Part shown: piece after piece, positions 42,914 through 51,965 of the stretch
Layout: every line of letters starts with the position of its first letter
Position numbering within the stretch: position 1 is the stretch's first letter
Assembly: GCF_003815655.1 (NCBI RefSeq)
Contig: NZ_CP033917.1
Span: 4,030,001-4,094,000 of the forward strand
Source: Chryseobacterium sp. G0201
GTDB taxonomy: Bacteria > Bacteroidota > Bacteroidia > Flavobacteriales > Weeksellaceae
Reading direction: 5' to 3'
Length of the DNA stretch: 64,000 bases
Translations under genes and position numbers: made by a program
Notes under the pieces: model-generated
Told to the model about the DNA's origin: nothing
Database searches by the model: none
The model's input: only the letters and a program-made list of their open reading frames with translations

Positions 42914-42934
42914 ATCCGCTCTTTAGAAGCGGAT
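42914..42934. other. Hairpin ATCCGCT/AGCGGAT
   Basis: A 7-bp perfect stem in the gene-free stretch 42774-43171, without a clear T run. Possibly a second terminator. Confidence 0.4.
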
Positions 42935-42980
42935 CCAGTAGATAAATACATCTCATTTTTTTAATTAGACAACAATAAAA

Positions 42981-43005
42981 AAGCACAGCCGACAATGCTG
43001 TGCTT
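42981..43005. terminator. Hairpin terminator between surface gene 4 and hydrolase
   Basis: Perfect 9-bp stem AAGCACAGC/GCTGTGCTT with A-rich and T-rich flanks, so it could act in both directions. Confidence 0.65.
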
Positions 43006-43171
43006 AAATTTTTATTTCAAATTTAATTGCAATTCCAAAGCTGAAAAAAGCAAAAAAAGAATTCATTTCAGTTTTATTACATAGTAAATTTAGCTATAAT
43101 TTTAATACGAAGTGTAAATTTAATGTTAAAATTAATAAGTTATCCACATTTTTTTGTGGATAATTTGTGCA

Positions 43172-43942
43172 TTAGTTTTCATTAAGATATTTCAGGATAA
43201 AATCGTTAAGGGTTTTTCTTTCCTCGTCACTTCCTTTATTATCCATTTTTCCATGATTAATATTGGTTAATTGTACGGTGATATGATATTTCTCCTGTTC
43301 GTCTTTTGTAGGTAAAACTCCTTCATCAGCCGGATAATCATTAGAACGCAACGTGTACACTTTTGGAATTGATGTCCGAGGAAGATACATTCTTCTGTTA
43401 TCCATTGTTATGATTTTATAGACCAGATTCGGATGTTTATTGGCGAATAAAGCGGTCATATCAGCACCGTTGGAATGTCCGATCATAGTCAGATGCTTAT
43501 AATCAAGTTCAGGTTTTGATTTTTTTAATTCATTTAAAACAAATAAAATGTTTTCTGTACCTCTTTTCCAGAAAGGCATTCTTACGACTTGTGGAATTCC
43601 AACGGAAGGAATCAATTCATCAGTTGGCAATTCATGTTGAATGCTTACTACAAAATATCCTTTGGAAGCCAATTTTTCTGTGAGATAAGAGTACAACAAA
43701 TAATCTCCGCCATGATTTGCTCCGTATCCATGACTGAAAATAACGATCTGCTGATTGTTGATTTTCCTATCTGTTTTCGGACTGAAATAGGCTACAGGAA
43801 TTTTTCTGCTCCTTGATTGATCAAATATTGTAAGCGTATCTAACTTTACTTCATAATTAAGGTTTGGTTCGATATTCTTTTTGGAAGAACAACTGAATAT
43901 TAATACAGTTAATAAAAGAAAAGAGAGTGTTTTAAGTTTCAT
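43172..43942 (-). CDS. Alpha/beta-hydrolase lipoprotein
   Basis: The 256-residue protein has a lipoprotein signal (LSFLLLTVLIFSCSSKK, Cys 18) and an alpha/beta-hydrolase fold: oxyanion-region HGYGANHGGDY, nucleophile elbow IGHSNGADM with Ser, and a late His in TNINHGKMDN. It resembles platelet-activating-factor acetylhydrolase-like or chlorophyllase-like hydrolases. It likely acts in the periplasm or on the cell surface; substrate unknown. Confidence 0.85.
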   Translation of the reverse strand: MKLKTLSFLLLTVLIFSCSSKKNIEPNLNYEVKLDTLTIFDQSRSRKIPVAYFSPKTDRKINNQQIVIFSHGYGANHGGDYLLYSYLTEKLASKGYFVVSIQHELPTDELIPSVGIPQVVRMPFWKRGTENILFVLNELKKSKPELDYKHLTMIGHSNGADMTALFANKHPNLVYKIITMDNRRMYLPRTSIPKVYTLRSNDYPADEGVLPTKDEQEKYHITVQLTNINHGKMDNKGSDEERKTLNDFILKYLNEN

Positions 43943-44219
43943 GGTTATGGTAAAAATATATTTTTTGGAGTTCTAAGAAATGATAAAGATTAAATTTTAA
44001 AATCAAAGATAAAGCTTTGTATATCATGAAAAAAATCCTAATTTTATTCCATTAATATCTCTTTATAAATATTACAATTTATTCAGGCGCAATTTCTTTT
44101 GGCTTGAAACTTTAAGGTTCAAATTTTCTGAGCCTAAATAATCTATTACATTAAAATTAAAAGGTAAAAGCATATTGCTATTTTACGGCTTGCTATTTAC
44201 CACAAATAAAGAGATCATT

Positions 44220-44855
44220 ATGAAAACAAATAAAATTGCCGTAATTGGCGGAACGGGAAAATCCGGAAAATATCTTGTTCAAAATCTTTTGGAAAAGGGA
44301 TATCCCATCAAATTATTACTTCGAACTCCTGAAAATTTCACCTTAGAAAATCCTTTAATTGAAATTGTAAAAGGTGACGCAAGAGATTTTGATGCAGTTG
44401 ATCAGCTCATCAAAGATTGCAGTGCTGTGATCAGTAAAATAGGGCAGCCGGTAGGAGAGAAGTCAATATTCACAGATGCTACAAAAAATGTGATACAGTC
44501 GATGAATTCACACGGACTCACAAGATATATCGCGATCACAGGTTTGAATGTTGATACTCCTTTTGATCATAAAAATGATAAGGTAAAAATGGCAACAAAC
44601 TGGATGTATGAAAACTACCCAAAAACAACAAAAGACAAACAGGATGAATACGAAATTCTTGTGGATTCTAATGTAGACTGGACGTTGGTAAGGCTTCCAT
44701 TAATTATTCCGACTTCGGAGTGTTTCCCTGTAGAAACAAGTTTAGTAGATTGTAAAGGAGAAAAGATCAGTGCTACAGATTTGTCTGAGTTTTTGGTTTC
44801 TCAGATCGAGGATGAAACTTTTATTAAGCAAAGTCCTTTTTTGTATAATATTTAA
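44220..44855 (+). CDS. NAD(P)-binding NmrA-like oxidoreductase
   Basis: Starting at ATG 44220 the 211-residue protein begins MKTNKIAVIGGTGKSGKYLV with the Rossmann GGTGxxG loop, followed by IKLLLRTPENF, KGDARDFDAV and the SDR-extended landmarks RYIAITGLNV and DWTLVRLPLI. This is the atypical SDR/NmrA group; most are NAD(P)H-dependent reductases or redox sensors. The upstream in-frame ATG at 44175 would add 15 residues before the Rossmann strand and is unlikely. Confidence 0.87.
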   Translation: MKTNKIAVIGGTGKSGKYLVQNLLEKGYPIKLLLRTPENFTLENPLIEIVKGDARDFDAVDQLIKDCSAVISKIGQPVGEKSIFTDATKNVIQSMNSHGLTRYIAITGLNVDTPFDHKNDKVKMATNWMYENYPKTTKDKQDEYEILVDSNVDWTLVRLPLIIPTSECFPVETSLVDCKGEKISATDLSEFLVSQIEDETFIKQSPFLYNI

Positions 44856-44986
44856 ATTTTTTAAATACGAATTTCACGAATTCTTTCACAAATAACATAA
44901 TTTTAAAGCTTTGAGAAAATGATTTCTATTTTTAAAACGCAATAATTAATTTGTGAATATTTGTGTCAATAGTGTTTAAACAAAAA

Positions 44987-45015
44987 AAATAGAGCGTCGA
45001 AATTGACGCTCTATT
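44987..45015 (-). terminator. Terminator of uvrA
   Basis: Stem AAATAGAGCGTC/GACGCTCTATTT. On the minus strand it is followed by a long T run, and it lies seven bases after the uvrA stop. Confidence 0.88.
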
Positions 45016-45021
45016 TGTATT

Positions 45022-47814
45022 TTAATTCTCCAGCTTCTCTTTAATATACTTCGCTGTGTGAGATTTTTTATTTTTTGCTAATTCTTCAGGTGTTCCTGTG
45101 AAAACCACTTCACCACCGTATTTTCCTGCTTCCGGACCGATGTCGATAATGTGATCGGCGGATTTTATAATATCCGGCTGATGCTCAATAACGATCACAG
45201 AATGTCCAAGATCGATCAAAGCTTGCAGAGATTTCAATAATTTTTGAATATCATGAAAGTGTAAACCTGTTGACGGTTCATCAAAAATAAATAAAGTCTT
45301 ATCTGTTGTAACACCTTTCACCAAGAAAGAAGCTAATTTCACACGTTGTGCCTCACCTCCTGAAAGAGTAGAAGAGCTTTGTCCCAACTGCAAATATCCC
45401 AAACCAACTTCCTGTAAAGGTCTTAATTTAGTAACGATTTTTTCCTCTTTATTTTCTTTGAAAAATTCTAAAGATTCATCAACAGTCATGTGAAGAATAT
45501 CGGAAATGTTTTTCTCATCGAATCTCACTTCCAGAATTTCATTTTTAAAACGGGTTCCTTTACAAACTTCACATTCCAGCTCAATATCTGCCATGAACTG
45601 CATCGAAACATTGATCACGCCTTCACCTTTACATTCGTCGCATCTTCCGCCGTCAACGTTGAAAGAGAAATGTTTTGGTTTGTATCCCATCATTTTTGAT
45701 ACTTTCTGTTTGGCAAAAAGATCTCTGATATCGTCATAAGCTTTCAAATACGTTACAGGATTCGAACGGGATGATTTTCCGATAGGATTTTGATCAATTA
45801 ATTCAATATTTTTGATCAGCTTTTTCGGGAATTCTACAGAATCGTAATCACCTTTCTTTCCGCCCATTCCCAGCTGGATCTGAATGTCATTCGTAAGAAT
45901 TTCTTTCATCAAAGTAGATTTTCCACTTCCCGAAACTCCTGAAATTACCACCAGACTTTCCAACGGAACGTCAACGTCTATATTTTTAAGATTGTTTTGT
46001 CTGGCTCCTTTTATATGAATCCATTCTTTTGCTTTTCTGCGTTTTGCTGGAACTTCAATTTCTAGTCTTCCTGTCAAATATTTAGAAGTAAGCGTATCGG
46101 CATTTTTCAATTGTTTGTAATCTCCTGCAAATACCAATTCACCACCAAGATAACCCGCTTCCGGACCAATATCGATGATATAATCGGCGGCTCTCATCAC
46201 ATCTTCATCATGCTCAACAACGATTACGGTATTTCCAAGGTCACGAAGATTTTTTAAGACACCAATTAAATTTTCTGTATCTCTTGAGTGTAATCCGATT
46301 GATGGTTCATCCAAAATATAAATGGAACCAACCAAAGAACTTCCCAAACTTGTCGCCAGGTTAATTCTCTGACTTTCACCACCGGAAAGTGTGTTTGATG
46401 TTCTGTTAATGGTTAAATATCCCAAACCGACTTTCAGTAAAAACTCAATACGTGTTGTGATTTCGTATAGTAATCTTTTTGCGATTTCTTTATCGTGATC
46501 AGACAGTTTAAAGCTTTCAATCAAAGGAAATAATTCATCCAAAGGAAGTTCTATAACCGATTGAATATTATGTCCGTCAATCTTCACCCAGCTTGTTTCT
46601 TCACGCAATCTCAGACCTTCACAAGTCGGACAAAGCGTTTTTCCTCTGTAACGGGAAAGCATCACACGATACTGGATTTTATATAAATTTTCCTCAAGCA
46701 TTTTGAAGAAATTATTAAGCGATGGAAAACTGCTGCTTCCGTCACCTTTCCAAAGATAATTTTTCTGCTCTTTTGATAATTGGTGATAAGGCTTATGAAT
46801 AGGGAAGTCCTTTGCTTTTTTAATGAAATCTTTCTTCCATTCGCTCATCGTTTCACCTTTCCAGGAAGCTACTGTATCTTCAAAAACAGATAATGCTTTA
46901 TTTGGAATAACAAGATCTTCATCAATTCCAATCACTTTTCCGTAACCTTCACAAGTAGGACAAGCGCCATAAGGATTATTAAAACTGAAAAAATGAACGT
47001 TTGGTTCAAGAAATTCCATTCCATCCAACTCAAATTTGTTGGAGAATTCTTTTATAATTTCTGTTTCAATATTTTTAAGCGAACAATGACCTCTGCCTTC
47101 ATAAAAAGCCATCTGGATAGAATCGGCAAGCCTTTGAAGAAAACTTTCATCTTCTTCGTAAGAAAAACGGTCGATCACCAAATTGATGGTCATGCCTTTC
47201 TCGGGAACGAAACCAAAACTTTCAAGATCTTCAATTCCTGCAACATTTCCGTTGATCTCCAGTCTTGTAAAACCAGCAACTTTTAAAACATTTAAAGTTT
47301 CATTGAAATTGGCAACGTCATATTCCAATGGGGCAAGCAATAAGAAAGAAGTATCTTTTTTTGATGATTTAATAAAATCCACCACATCCGTCACCGAATC
47401 TTTTTTCACTTCTTCGCCCGAAACCGGAGAAAATGTTTTCCCGATCCTTGCGAATAAAAGTTTCATATAATCGTAGATCTCAGTAGAAGTTCCTACTGTA
47501 GAACGCGGATTGGAAGAAATTACTTTCTGCTGAATAGCAATGGAAGGAGCCAAACCTTTAATATCATCAACTTTTGGTTTTTCTAATTTACCCAAAAACT
47601 GACGTGCGTAAGAGCTCAAACTCTCAACATATCTTCTTTGCCCTTCAGCATAGATCGTGTCGAAAGCCAAAGATGATTTTCCGCTTCCGGAAACTCCCGT
47701 AATAACAATAAGCTTGTTTTTAGGGATCAATACATCTATATGTTTCAGGTTGTTAAGATGTGCGTTTTTAACGAAAACCTGTTTTTTTATATCTATTTCT
47801 GTAGTTAAAGCCAT
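45022..47814 (-). CDS. uvrA: Excinuclease ABC subunit A
   Basis: The 930 residues contain two ATPase halves: Walker A GVSGSGKSSLAF (about 40) and GVSGSGKSTLM (about 625); signatures NTLSGGESQRINLA and STLSGGEAQRVKLA; and Walker B ILDEPSIGLH and IFDEPSTGLH. Zinc-binding CxxC pairs are CPTCEGYGK, CPTCEGLRL and CDECKGEG...CEVCKGTR. It recognises DNA damage with UvrB in nucleotide excision repair. Length is typical. Minus-strand TAATTTTG at 47832-47839 is a good -7 box. Confidence 0.96.
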   Translation of the reverse strand: MALTTEIDIKKQVFVKNAHLNNLKHIDVLIPKNKLIVITGVSGSGKSSLAFDTIYAEGQRRYVESLSSYARQFLGKLEKPKVDDIKGLAPSIAIQQKVISSNPRSTVGTSTEIYDYMKLLFARIGKTFSPVSGEEVKKDSVTDVVDFIKSSKKDTSFLLLAPLEYDVANFNETLNVLKVAGFTRLEINGNVAGIEDLESFGFVPEKGMTINLVIDRFSYEEDESFLQRLADSIQMAFYEGRGHCSLKNIETEIIKEFSNKFELDGMEFLEPNVHFFSFNNPYGACPTCEGYGKVIGIDEDLVIPNKALSVFEDTVASWKGETMSEWKKDFIKKAKDFPIHKPYHQLSKEQKNYLWKGDGSSSFPSLNNFFKMLEENLYKIQYRVMLSRYRGKTLCPTCEGLRLREETSWVKIDGHNIQSVIELPLDELFPLIESFKLSDHDKEIAKRLLYEITTRIEFLLKVGLGYLTINRTSNTLSGGESQRINLATSLGSSLVGSIYILDEPSIGLHSRDTENLIGVLKNLRDLGNTVIVVEHDEDVMRAADYIIDIGPEAGYLGGELVFAGDYKQLKNADTLTSKYLTGRLEIEVPAKRRKAKEWIHIKGARQNNLKNIDVDVPLESLVVISGVSGSGKSTLMKEILTNDIQIQLGMGGKKGDYDSVEFPKKLIKNIELIDQNPIGKSSRSNPVTYLKAYDDIRDLFAKQKVSKMMGYKPKHFSFNVDGGRCDECKGEGVINVSMQFMADIELECEVCKGTRFKNEILEVRFDEKNISDILHMTVDESLEFFKENKEEKIVTKLRPLQEVGLGYLQLGQSSSTLSGGEAQRVKLASFLVKGVTTDKTLFIFDEPSTGLHFHDIQKLLKSLQALIDLGHSVIVIEHQPDIIKSADHIIDIGPEAGKYGGEVVFTGTPEELAKNKKSHTAKYIKEKLEN

Positions 47815-47831
47815 AGTAAATTTAAGACTAA

Positions 47832-47839
47832 CAAAATTA
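47832..47839 (-). promoter_or_regulatory. -7 box of uvrA
   Basis: TAATTTTG on the minus strand, 17 bases upstream of the uvrA ATG. Confidence 0.45.
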
Positions 47840-48103
47840 CGAATTTTAAACGGAAAATTTTACCTCAAAATGTTTCATTATCATTCAAAGAATCTATTTA
47901 AACAAGAGGTTGCTTTTCAGGGCTAAAATACATTCTAAATTAATGAACAAGAATTAAACAATTATCAATTAAAAAATAATATTCGTAGCATATCATTCAA
48001 TGCCAATATTAAATTTTATGATTTTCGTTATGTTTTTTAGTTTTGGTATTGTTTTGTATATTAAAATTAATTAAAATTGTATTCATAAATATGTAATATA
48101 GAA

Positions 48104-48204
48104 ATGAGAAAGTTATTCAGAGATTTAGTTACACATTTAATGAGAAAAAGATAAAATTTACTTCCCACAAAGACAAAAGATGCAGTTTTCTGCATCTTTT
48201 TTTT
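48104..48204 (+). other. Possible short transcript with 16-codon ORF and terminator
   Basis: An ORF MRKLFRDLVTHLMRKR (48104-48154) is followed by a strong terminator: stem AAAAGATGCAG/CTGCATCTTTT with loop and eight T (48175-48204). No larger gene ends here, because uvrA is transcribed the other way from 47814. A TATTGTTTTG stretch around 48048 could be its promoter. The gene-free stretch 47815-48297 holds nothing else but the promoter of the TonB-receptor gene. Confidence 0.4.
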
Positions 48205-48241
48205 ATGACAACTATCATTTGCCTGTCTTGATTAACTCTAT

Positions 48242-48249
48242 TATTTTTG
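48242..48249 (+). promoter_or_regulatory. -7 box of the TonB-dependent receptor gene
   Basis: TATTTTTG, 49 bases before the ATG at 48298. Confidence 0.45.
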
Positions 48250-48297
48250 GGCTTGCTAATCTGCAAAAACTAACTGAAGAATAATTCTGATAAAGAC

Positions 48298-50109
48298 ATG
48301 ATTAAAAAAGTAGGAAGTGTTTTTTTTCTTGGAACGATGCTTTTCGCTCAGGCACAGGAAAAAACAACTGATATTGATACTATCGCTGTACAAGGTAAAT
48401 TTATTTCAACACCATATAAAAGTGCCAACCAAAATATTACCATTATTACAAAAGCGGATATTATAAATTCTCCTGCAAAAAGCATTGATGAAATTCTTCA
48501 GCAAATTCCAGGAATGGATATCAGAAGGAGAGGAGCCAATGGTGTACAAAGTGATATTGGGTTCCGTGGAAGCTCTTTTGAGCAGGTACTTTTACTTCTG
48601 AACGGAATCAGAATGAATGATTCTCAGACAGGACATAATTCTATGAATATTCCTGTAGATCTTGACGATGTTGAAAGAATTGAAGTGATAAAAGGTCCTG
48701 CAGCAAGAAGATTTGGACAAAACGCTTATGCTGGAGCTATTAATATCATCACTAAAATAAATACTGGAAAAAGAGTTAAAATTAGTGCTGAAGGTGGAGA
48801 TTACGGAACCTACGGCTTAGGATTAAACGCAAGTATTGGAAATGAAAAATTCTCGAATTCGCTTCAAGCTAATTCTGCATCGTCTGAAGGATACATGCAT
48901 AATACGGATTATGAGATCAGAAATGTTTTTTATCAGAGTAAATTAGCGATAAAAGATGGCGATATTAAGTTACAGGCAGGTTTTTCAGAGAAAAAATTTG
49001 GTGCAAATGGTTTTTATTCGTCTCCGCAGGCTACCGAACAGTATGAAGAAACTCAGGCTTCTGTTGTAAGTTTGGCGCATCAGCAAACGTTTGGGAAGTT
49101 CAGATTAAACTCAAATGTATATTGGAGAAGAGGGCAGGATATGTATCTTTTTAACCGTGCAAAGCCTGAAATTTACAGGAACATGCATATTGGAAATAAT
49201 GTCGGTGGTGAAGTGAATTCAAGCTACCAATGGGGATTGGGAACCACAGGTATTGGTGTTGAATTGAGAAAAGAGTTTTTGGCGAGTAATAATTTAGGAA
49301 ACAGAAACCGTTTTGTTTCTCAGGTTTTCTTCGAACATCATTTTTCTTTACTAGACAAAAAATTAAATATTACACCGGGAGTTTCTTGGGCAAATTATTC
49401 CAATGAAGGAAATTTCTTCTACCCAGGACTGGATGTAGGCTATAACTTCGATCCAAATAATAAAATCTACGGAAATATTTCAAAAGTTCACAGGGTTCCG
49501 ACCTTTACCGATCTTTATTATGTAAGTAAAACAGAGCAGGGAAATGTTAATTTAACCCCTGAAAGTGCTGTTTACTCAGAAATTGGATATCAGTTTCAGA
49601 ATAAAAATATTTTAGCTAAAGTCAGTGGATTTTTAAGAGGAGCCAATAACTCTATTGATTGGGTTAAAGCTTCTTTAAATGATCCGATTTGGTATGCTCA
49701 AAATGTAGGAGATACAACTATAAAAGGAGTAGAAGCAGAGCTTAATCACCGAGTTTTAGATTGGTTGAAATACAGTGTTGGATATACTTATCTGGATAAT
49801 AAATTTAATGCTTCCAATGACTTTGTTTCAAGATATGTTCTGGATAATTTAAAGCATCAGTTTATAGCTAAATTAGAAACAAAATTCCTCGGAAATTTTA
49901 CAAATGAAGTTGTTTACAGATACAACGACAGATTAAATTTAGGTAGTTATAATCTTTTAGATGAAAAAATAAGTTTCGTTAAAAAAGACTTTTCAGTGTA
50001 TATTTTAATTAATAACGTAACCAATACAGAATATACTGAAACCTTCGGTGTAAAGATGCCTAACAGATGGTTTCACGTTGGTTTCTCATATAATATCAAT
50101 ATTAAGTAA
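48298..50109 (+). CDS. TonB-dependent outer-membrane receptor, BtuB-like
   Basis: The 603-residue protein has a signal peptide (to FAQAQ) and an N-terminal plug (about 30-150): ITIITKADIINSPAKSIDEI, IPGMDIRRRGANGVQSDIGF, RGSSFEQVLLLLNGIRMNDS and VERIEVIKGPAARRFGQNAY. A 22-strand-type barrel follows. It imports a large ligand (cobalamin, siderophore or other chelate) with TonB energy; the ligand is not evident and no SusD partner is present. The following DUF2490 gene is 85 bases away with its own promoter. Confidence 0.92.
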   Translation: MIKKVGSVFFLGTMLFAQAQEKTTDIDTIAVQGKFISTPYKSANQNITIITKADIINSPAKSIDEILQQIPGMDIRRRGANGVQSDIGFRGSSFEQVLLLLNGIRMNDSQTGHNSMNIPVDLDDVERIEVIKGPAARRFGQNAYAGAINIITKINTGKRVKISAEGGDYGTYGLGLNASIGNEKFSNSLQANSASSEGYMHNTDYEIRNVFYQSKLAIKDGDIKLQAGFSEKKFGANGFYSSPQATEQYEETQASVVSLAHQQTFGKFRLNSNVYWRRGQDMYLFNRAKPEIYRNMHIGNNVGGEVNSSYQWGLGTTGIGVELRKEFLASNNLGNRNRFVSQVFFEHHFSLLDKKLNITPGVSWANYSNEGNFFYPGLDVGYNFDPNNKIYGNISKVHRVPTFTDLYYVSKTEQGNVNLTPESAVYSEIGYQFQNKNILAKVSGFLRGANNSIDWVKASLNDPIWYAQNVGDTTIKGVEAELNHRVLDWLKYSVGYTYLDNKFNASNDFVSRYVLDNLKHQFIAKLETKFLGNFTNEVVYRYNDRLNLGSYNLLDEKISFVKKDFSVYILINNVTNTEYTETFGVKMPNRWFHVGFSYNINIK

Positions 50110-50171
50110 ATGTTAATTGAGAATGAATTAAAGTTAATATTACGAAATTGTTAATCTAGTGTTAATTCAAT

Positions 50172-50179
50172 TACATTTG
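50172..50179 (+). promoter_or_regulatory. -7 box of the DUF2490 gene
   Basis: TACATTTG, 15 bases before the ATG at 50195, with a TTGTTAA word about 25 bases further upstream as a possible -33 element. Confidence 0.5.
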
Positions 50180-50194
50180 CAAAAATTTTTTTAG

Positions 50195-50911
50195 ATGAAA
50201 CTCTTTTTAAGTCTCAGTTTACTTTTAAGTCTAACATTTTTTAAAGCTCAAGAACATATTTCAAGCTTCAACGCGTTGACCCTGACTTATAAATTTCATC
50301 CAAAATTTTTCATGTATGCGGAAGGTCAATTAAGAAGTATTGAAGATTATACGTATCCTGATTATTATGAAATAAAAGGAGGATTGGGCTATAATCTTAC
50401 CAAAAATCACAAACCTTTTGTTGGTTTAGGGCGATACGCAACTTATAAAGATCACGCGATCAACAAAGAAGAGTTCAGAGTTTGGTTACAGGATGTGATT
50501 GACGTTAAAAAAGGTGTTGTAAAGTTTGAAAACCGTTTTCGTGTTGAAAAATCATGGTTTCACGAACCTCAAACAGATAAAAATTCCCAGAGAATGCGTT
50601 ACCGTTACCGTTTGAACGTAAGTGTCCCTTTAAACTCAAAAGAGGTGAAAAAAGGAACGGTTTTCGTGAATGTTTATGATGAAATTTTCCTTGTAACACC
50701 TATGAAACCTACTTTTGCAAGAAACAGAGTTTATGCGGGAGGTGGTTATCAGATTGACAATAATTTCGGAATTGCAGCGGGATATCTTTGGCAAAGAGAA
50801 TTTAATGCATCCTCAAACCAAAATTTTCATTTCGTTTATCTTGCATTAAACATCAATATCGACGGAACAAACCATCCTGTGAAAACGTTTGATTATCCGG
50901 GAGCGGATTAA
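50195..50911 (+). CDS. DUF2490 family secreted/outer-membrane protein
   Basis: The 238-residue protein has a signal peptide (LLLSLTFFKAQ) and a beta-strand-rich mature part: FHPKFFMYAEGQLRSIEDYT, then FENRFRVEKSWFHEPQTDKN, RMRYRYRLNVSVPL, and a C-terminus NFGIAAGYLWQREF. This matches the DUF2490 family, thought to be small outer-membrane barrels of unknown function. It lies beside a TonB receptor, but a functional link is unproven. Confidence 0.85.
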   Translation: MKLFLSLSLLLSLTFFKAQEHISSFNALTLTYKFHPKFFMYAEGQLRSIEDYTYPDYYEIKGGLGYNLTKNHKPFVGLGRYATYKDHAINKEEFRVWLQDVIDVKKGVVKFENRFRVEKSWFHEPQTDKNSQRMRYRYRLNVSVPLNSKEVKKGTVFVNVYDEIFLVTPMKPTFARNRVYAGGGYQIDNNFGIAAGYLWQREFNASSNQNFHFVYLALNINIDGTNHPVKTFDYPGAD

Positions 50912-50939
50912 AAATAAATTTCTCCTTAGCTGAAAATAT

Positions 50940-50978
50940 AAAAACTCCTTATATTCAATAGAGTGTAAGGAGTTTTTA
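50940..50978. terminator. Bidirectional terminator
   Basis: Stem AAAAACTCCTTA/TAAGGAGTTTTT, serving DUF2490 (plus) and the HD protein gene (minus). Confidence 0.85.
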
Positions 50979-50983
50979 TATTT

Positions 50984-51430
50984 CTAATATTTATCAATTA
51001 AATAATGATAAGCTTTTAAATATTTATTAAATCTTTTGATATCCTTAGGAAGAAGTTCGCGGTTTACTCTTCGAAGATCCATATTGTCACGAAGATCGTT
51101 AAGTTTTACGGCTACAGCCAAAGGAGATCTTTCTGTTCTTCTTACAAAATCGTCATATTCTTCATCAGGATCGAATTTTGTGAGACAGCTGATTGCAAAA
51201 ATAATGTACTCGGGGAAACCTTCACCTCTTAAATAATCCAGACTGAATTCTACAGGATGATCTTCTACAACGTCGTGAAGTACGCCTACTATCTTTTCAT
51301 CCATTGTTTTACCATATTCCATCACTCGCATAACGTGAGCAATGTATGGAGCATGATATTTGTCTGTTTGCCCTTTATGTGCTTTATCAGCTATTTTTAT
51401 TGCTCTGTGAAGCAGTTCGTCTTTTGTCAT
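50984..51430 (-). CDS. HD-domain phosphohydrolase-like protein
   Basis: Starting at 51430 gives 148 residues. The HD core is visible: AIKIADKAHKGQTDKYHAPY with the first His, and VGVLHDVVEDHPVEF with the HD pair, ending with DNMDLRRVN in which Asn/Asp replace the distal Asp. The layout resembles the hydrolase domain of RelA/SpoT-like (p)ppGpp hydrolases, but it lacks synthetase, TGS and ACT domains, so it may be a small alarmone hydrolase or act on another nucleotide. The upstream ATG at 51481 adds 17 hydrophobic residues and is less likely. Confidence 0.8.
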   Translation of the reverse strand: MTKDELLHRAIKIADKAHKGQTDKYHAPYIAHVMRVMEYGKTMDEKIVGVLHDVVEDHPVEFSLDYLRGEGFPEYIIFAISCLTKFDPDEEYDDFVRRTERSPLAVAVKLNDLRDNMDLRRVNRELLPKDIKRFNKYLKAYHYLIDKY

Positions 51431-51456
51431 TGTATGTAAAGTAGAATACAAAAATA

Positions 51457-51483
51457 GAAAATGCCCCAAAATTTGAGACATTT
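51457..51483 (-). terminator. Probable terminator of the YegP-like gene
   Basis: On the minus strand ATGTCTC/GGGGCAT pairs with two G-T pairs and is followed by T-rich sequence. Confidence 0.5.
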
Positions 51484-51509
51484 TTTTATTATTATTTTAC
51501 AGAATGTTA

Positions 51510-51842
51510 TTAATTGGTCTGGTCTTCTACAGAAGCACTTGATGCATTGTTCTTTACAGACTCAATTCCGTTTTCCATGCCATTTTCGGATTCATACATT
51601 TGGCTGGTTCCGATGATCTGTCCGTTTGAAGCTTTTAGATTGAAATAGCATCGACTGTCTTTTGCAGTATGTCTTTCAAATTTGTTATCGTCCTGAGAGT
51701 TTTTCTTTACAGATTCAATACCATTTTCGCATCCGGATTTGGAATTATATCCCTGACTGGTCAGGATTATTTGTCCATTTGCGGCTTTTAGATTAAACTG
51801 ATAATCGCCATTTGTTCTTTTAGAAATAATAAATTTTCCCAT
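51510..51842 (-). CDS. YegP-family protein with two DUF1508 repeats
   Basis: The 110 residues consist of two copies of a YegP (DUF1508) unit: FNLKAANGQIILTSQGYNSK then GCENGIESVKKN, and FNLKASNGQIIGTSQMYESE then GMENGIESVKNN. This is the normal two-repeat, about 110-residue form. Function is unknown; homologues are small soluble proteins. It has its own transcription unit. Confidence 0.93.
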   Translation of the reverse strand: MGKFIISKRTNGDYQFNLKAANGQIILTSQGYNSKSGCENGIESVKKNSQDDNKFERHTAKDSRCYFNLKASNGQIIGTSQMYESENGMENGIESVKNNASSASVEDQTN

Positions 51843-51912
51843 TGTTTATATTTTTGAATTTGGTTATTTAGTAATTGTTCAATAAAAATACTGAAAATTT
51901 ATGAAAAAAATA

Positions 51913-51942
51913 AAAAACGTCTCAAAAGAATTGAGACGTTTT
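51913..51942 (-). terminator. Terminator of the beta-oxidation operon
   Basis: Stem AAAACGTCTCAA/TTGAGACGTTTT. On the minus strand it ends in a T-rich run, 24 bases after the acyl-CoA dehydrogenase stop. Confidence 0.85.
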
Positions 51943-51965
51943 AAATCAAATTTATATATAAAAGA

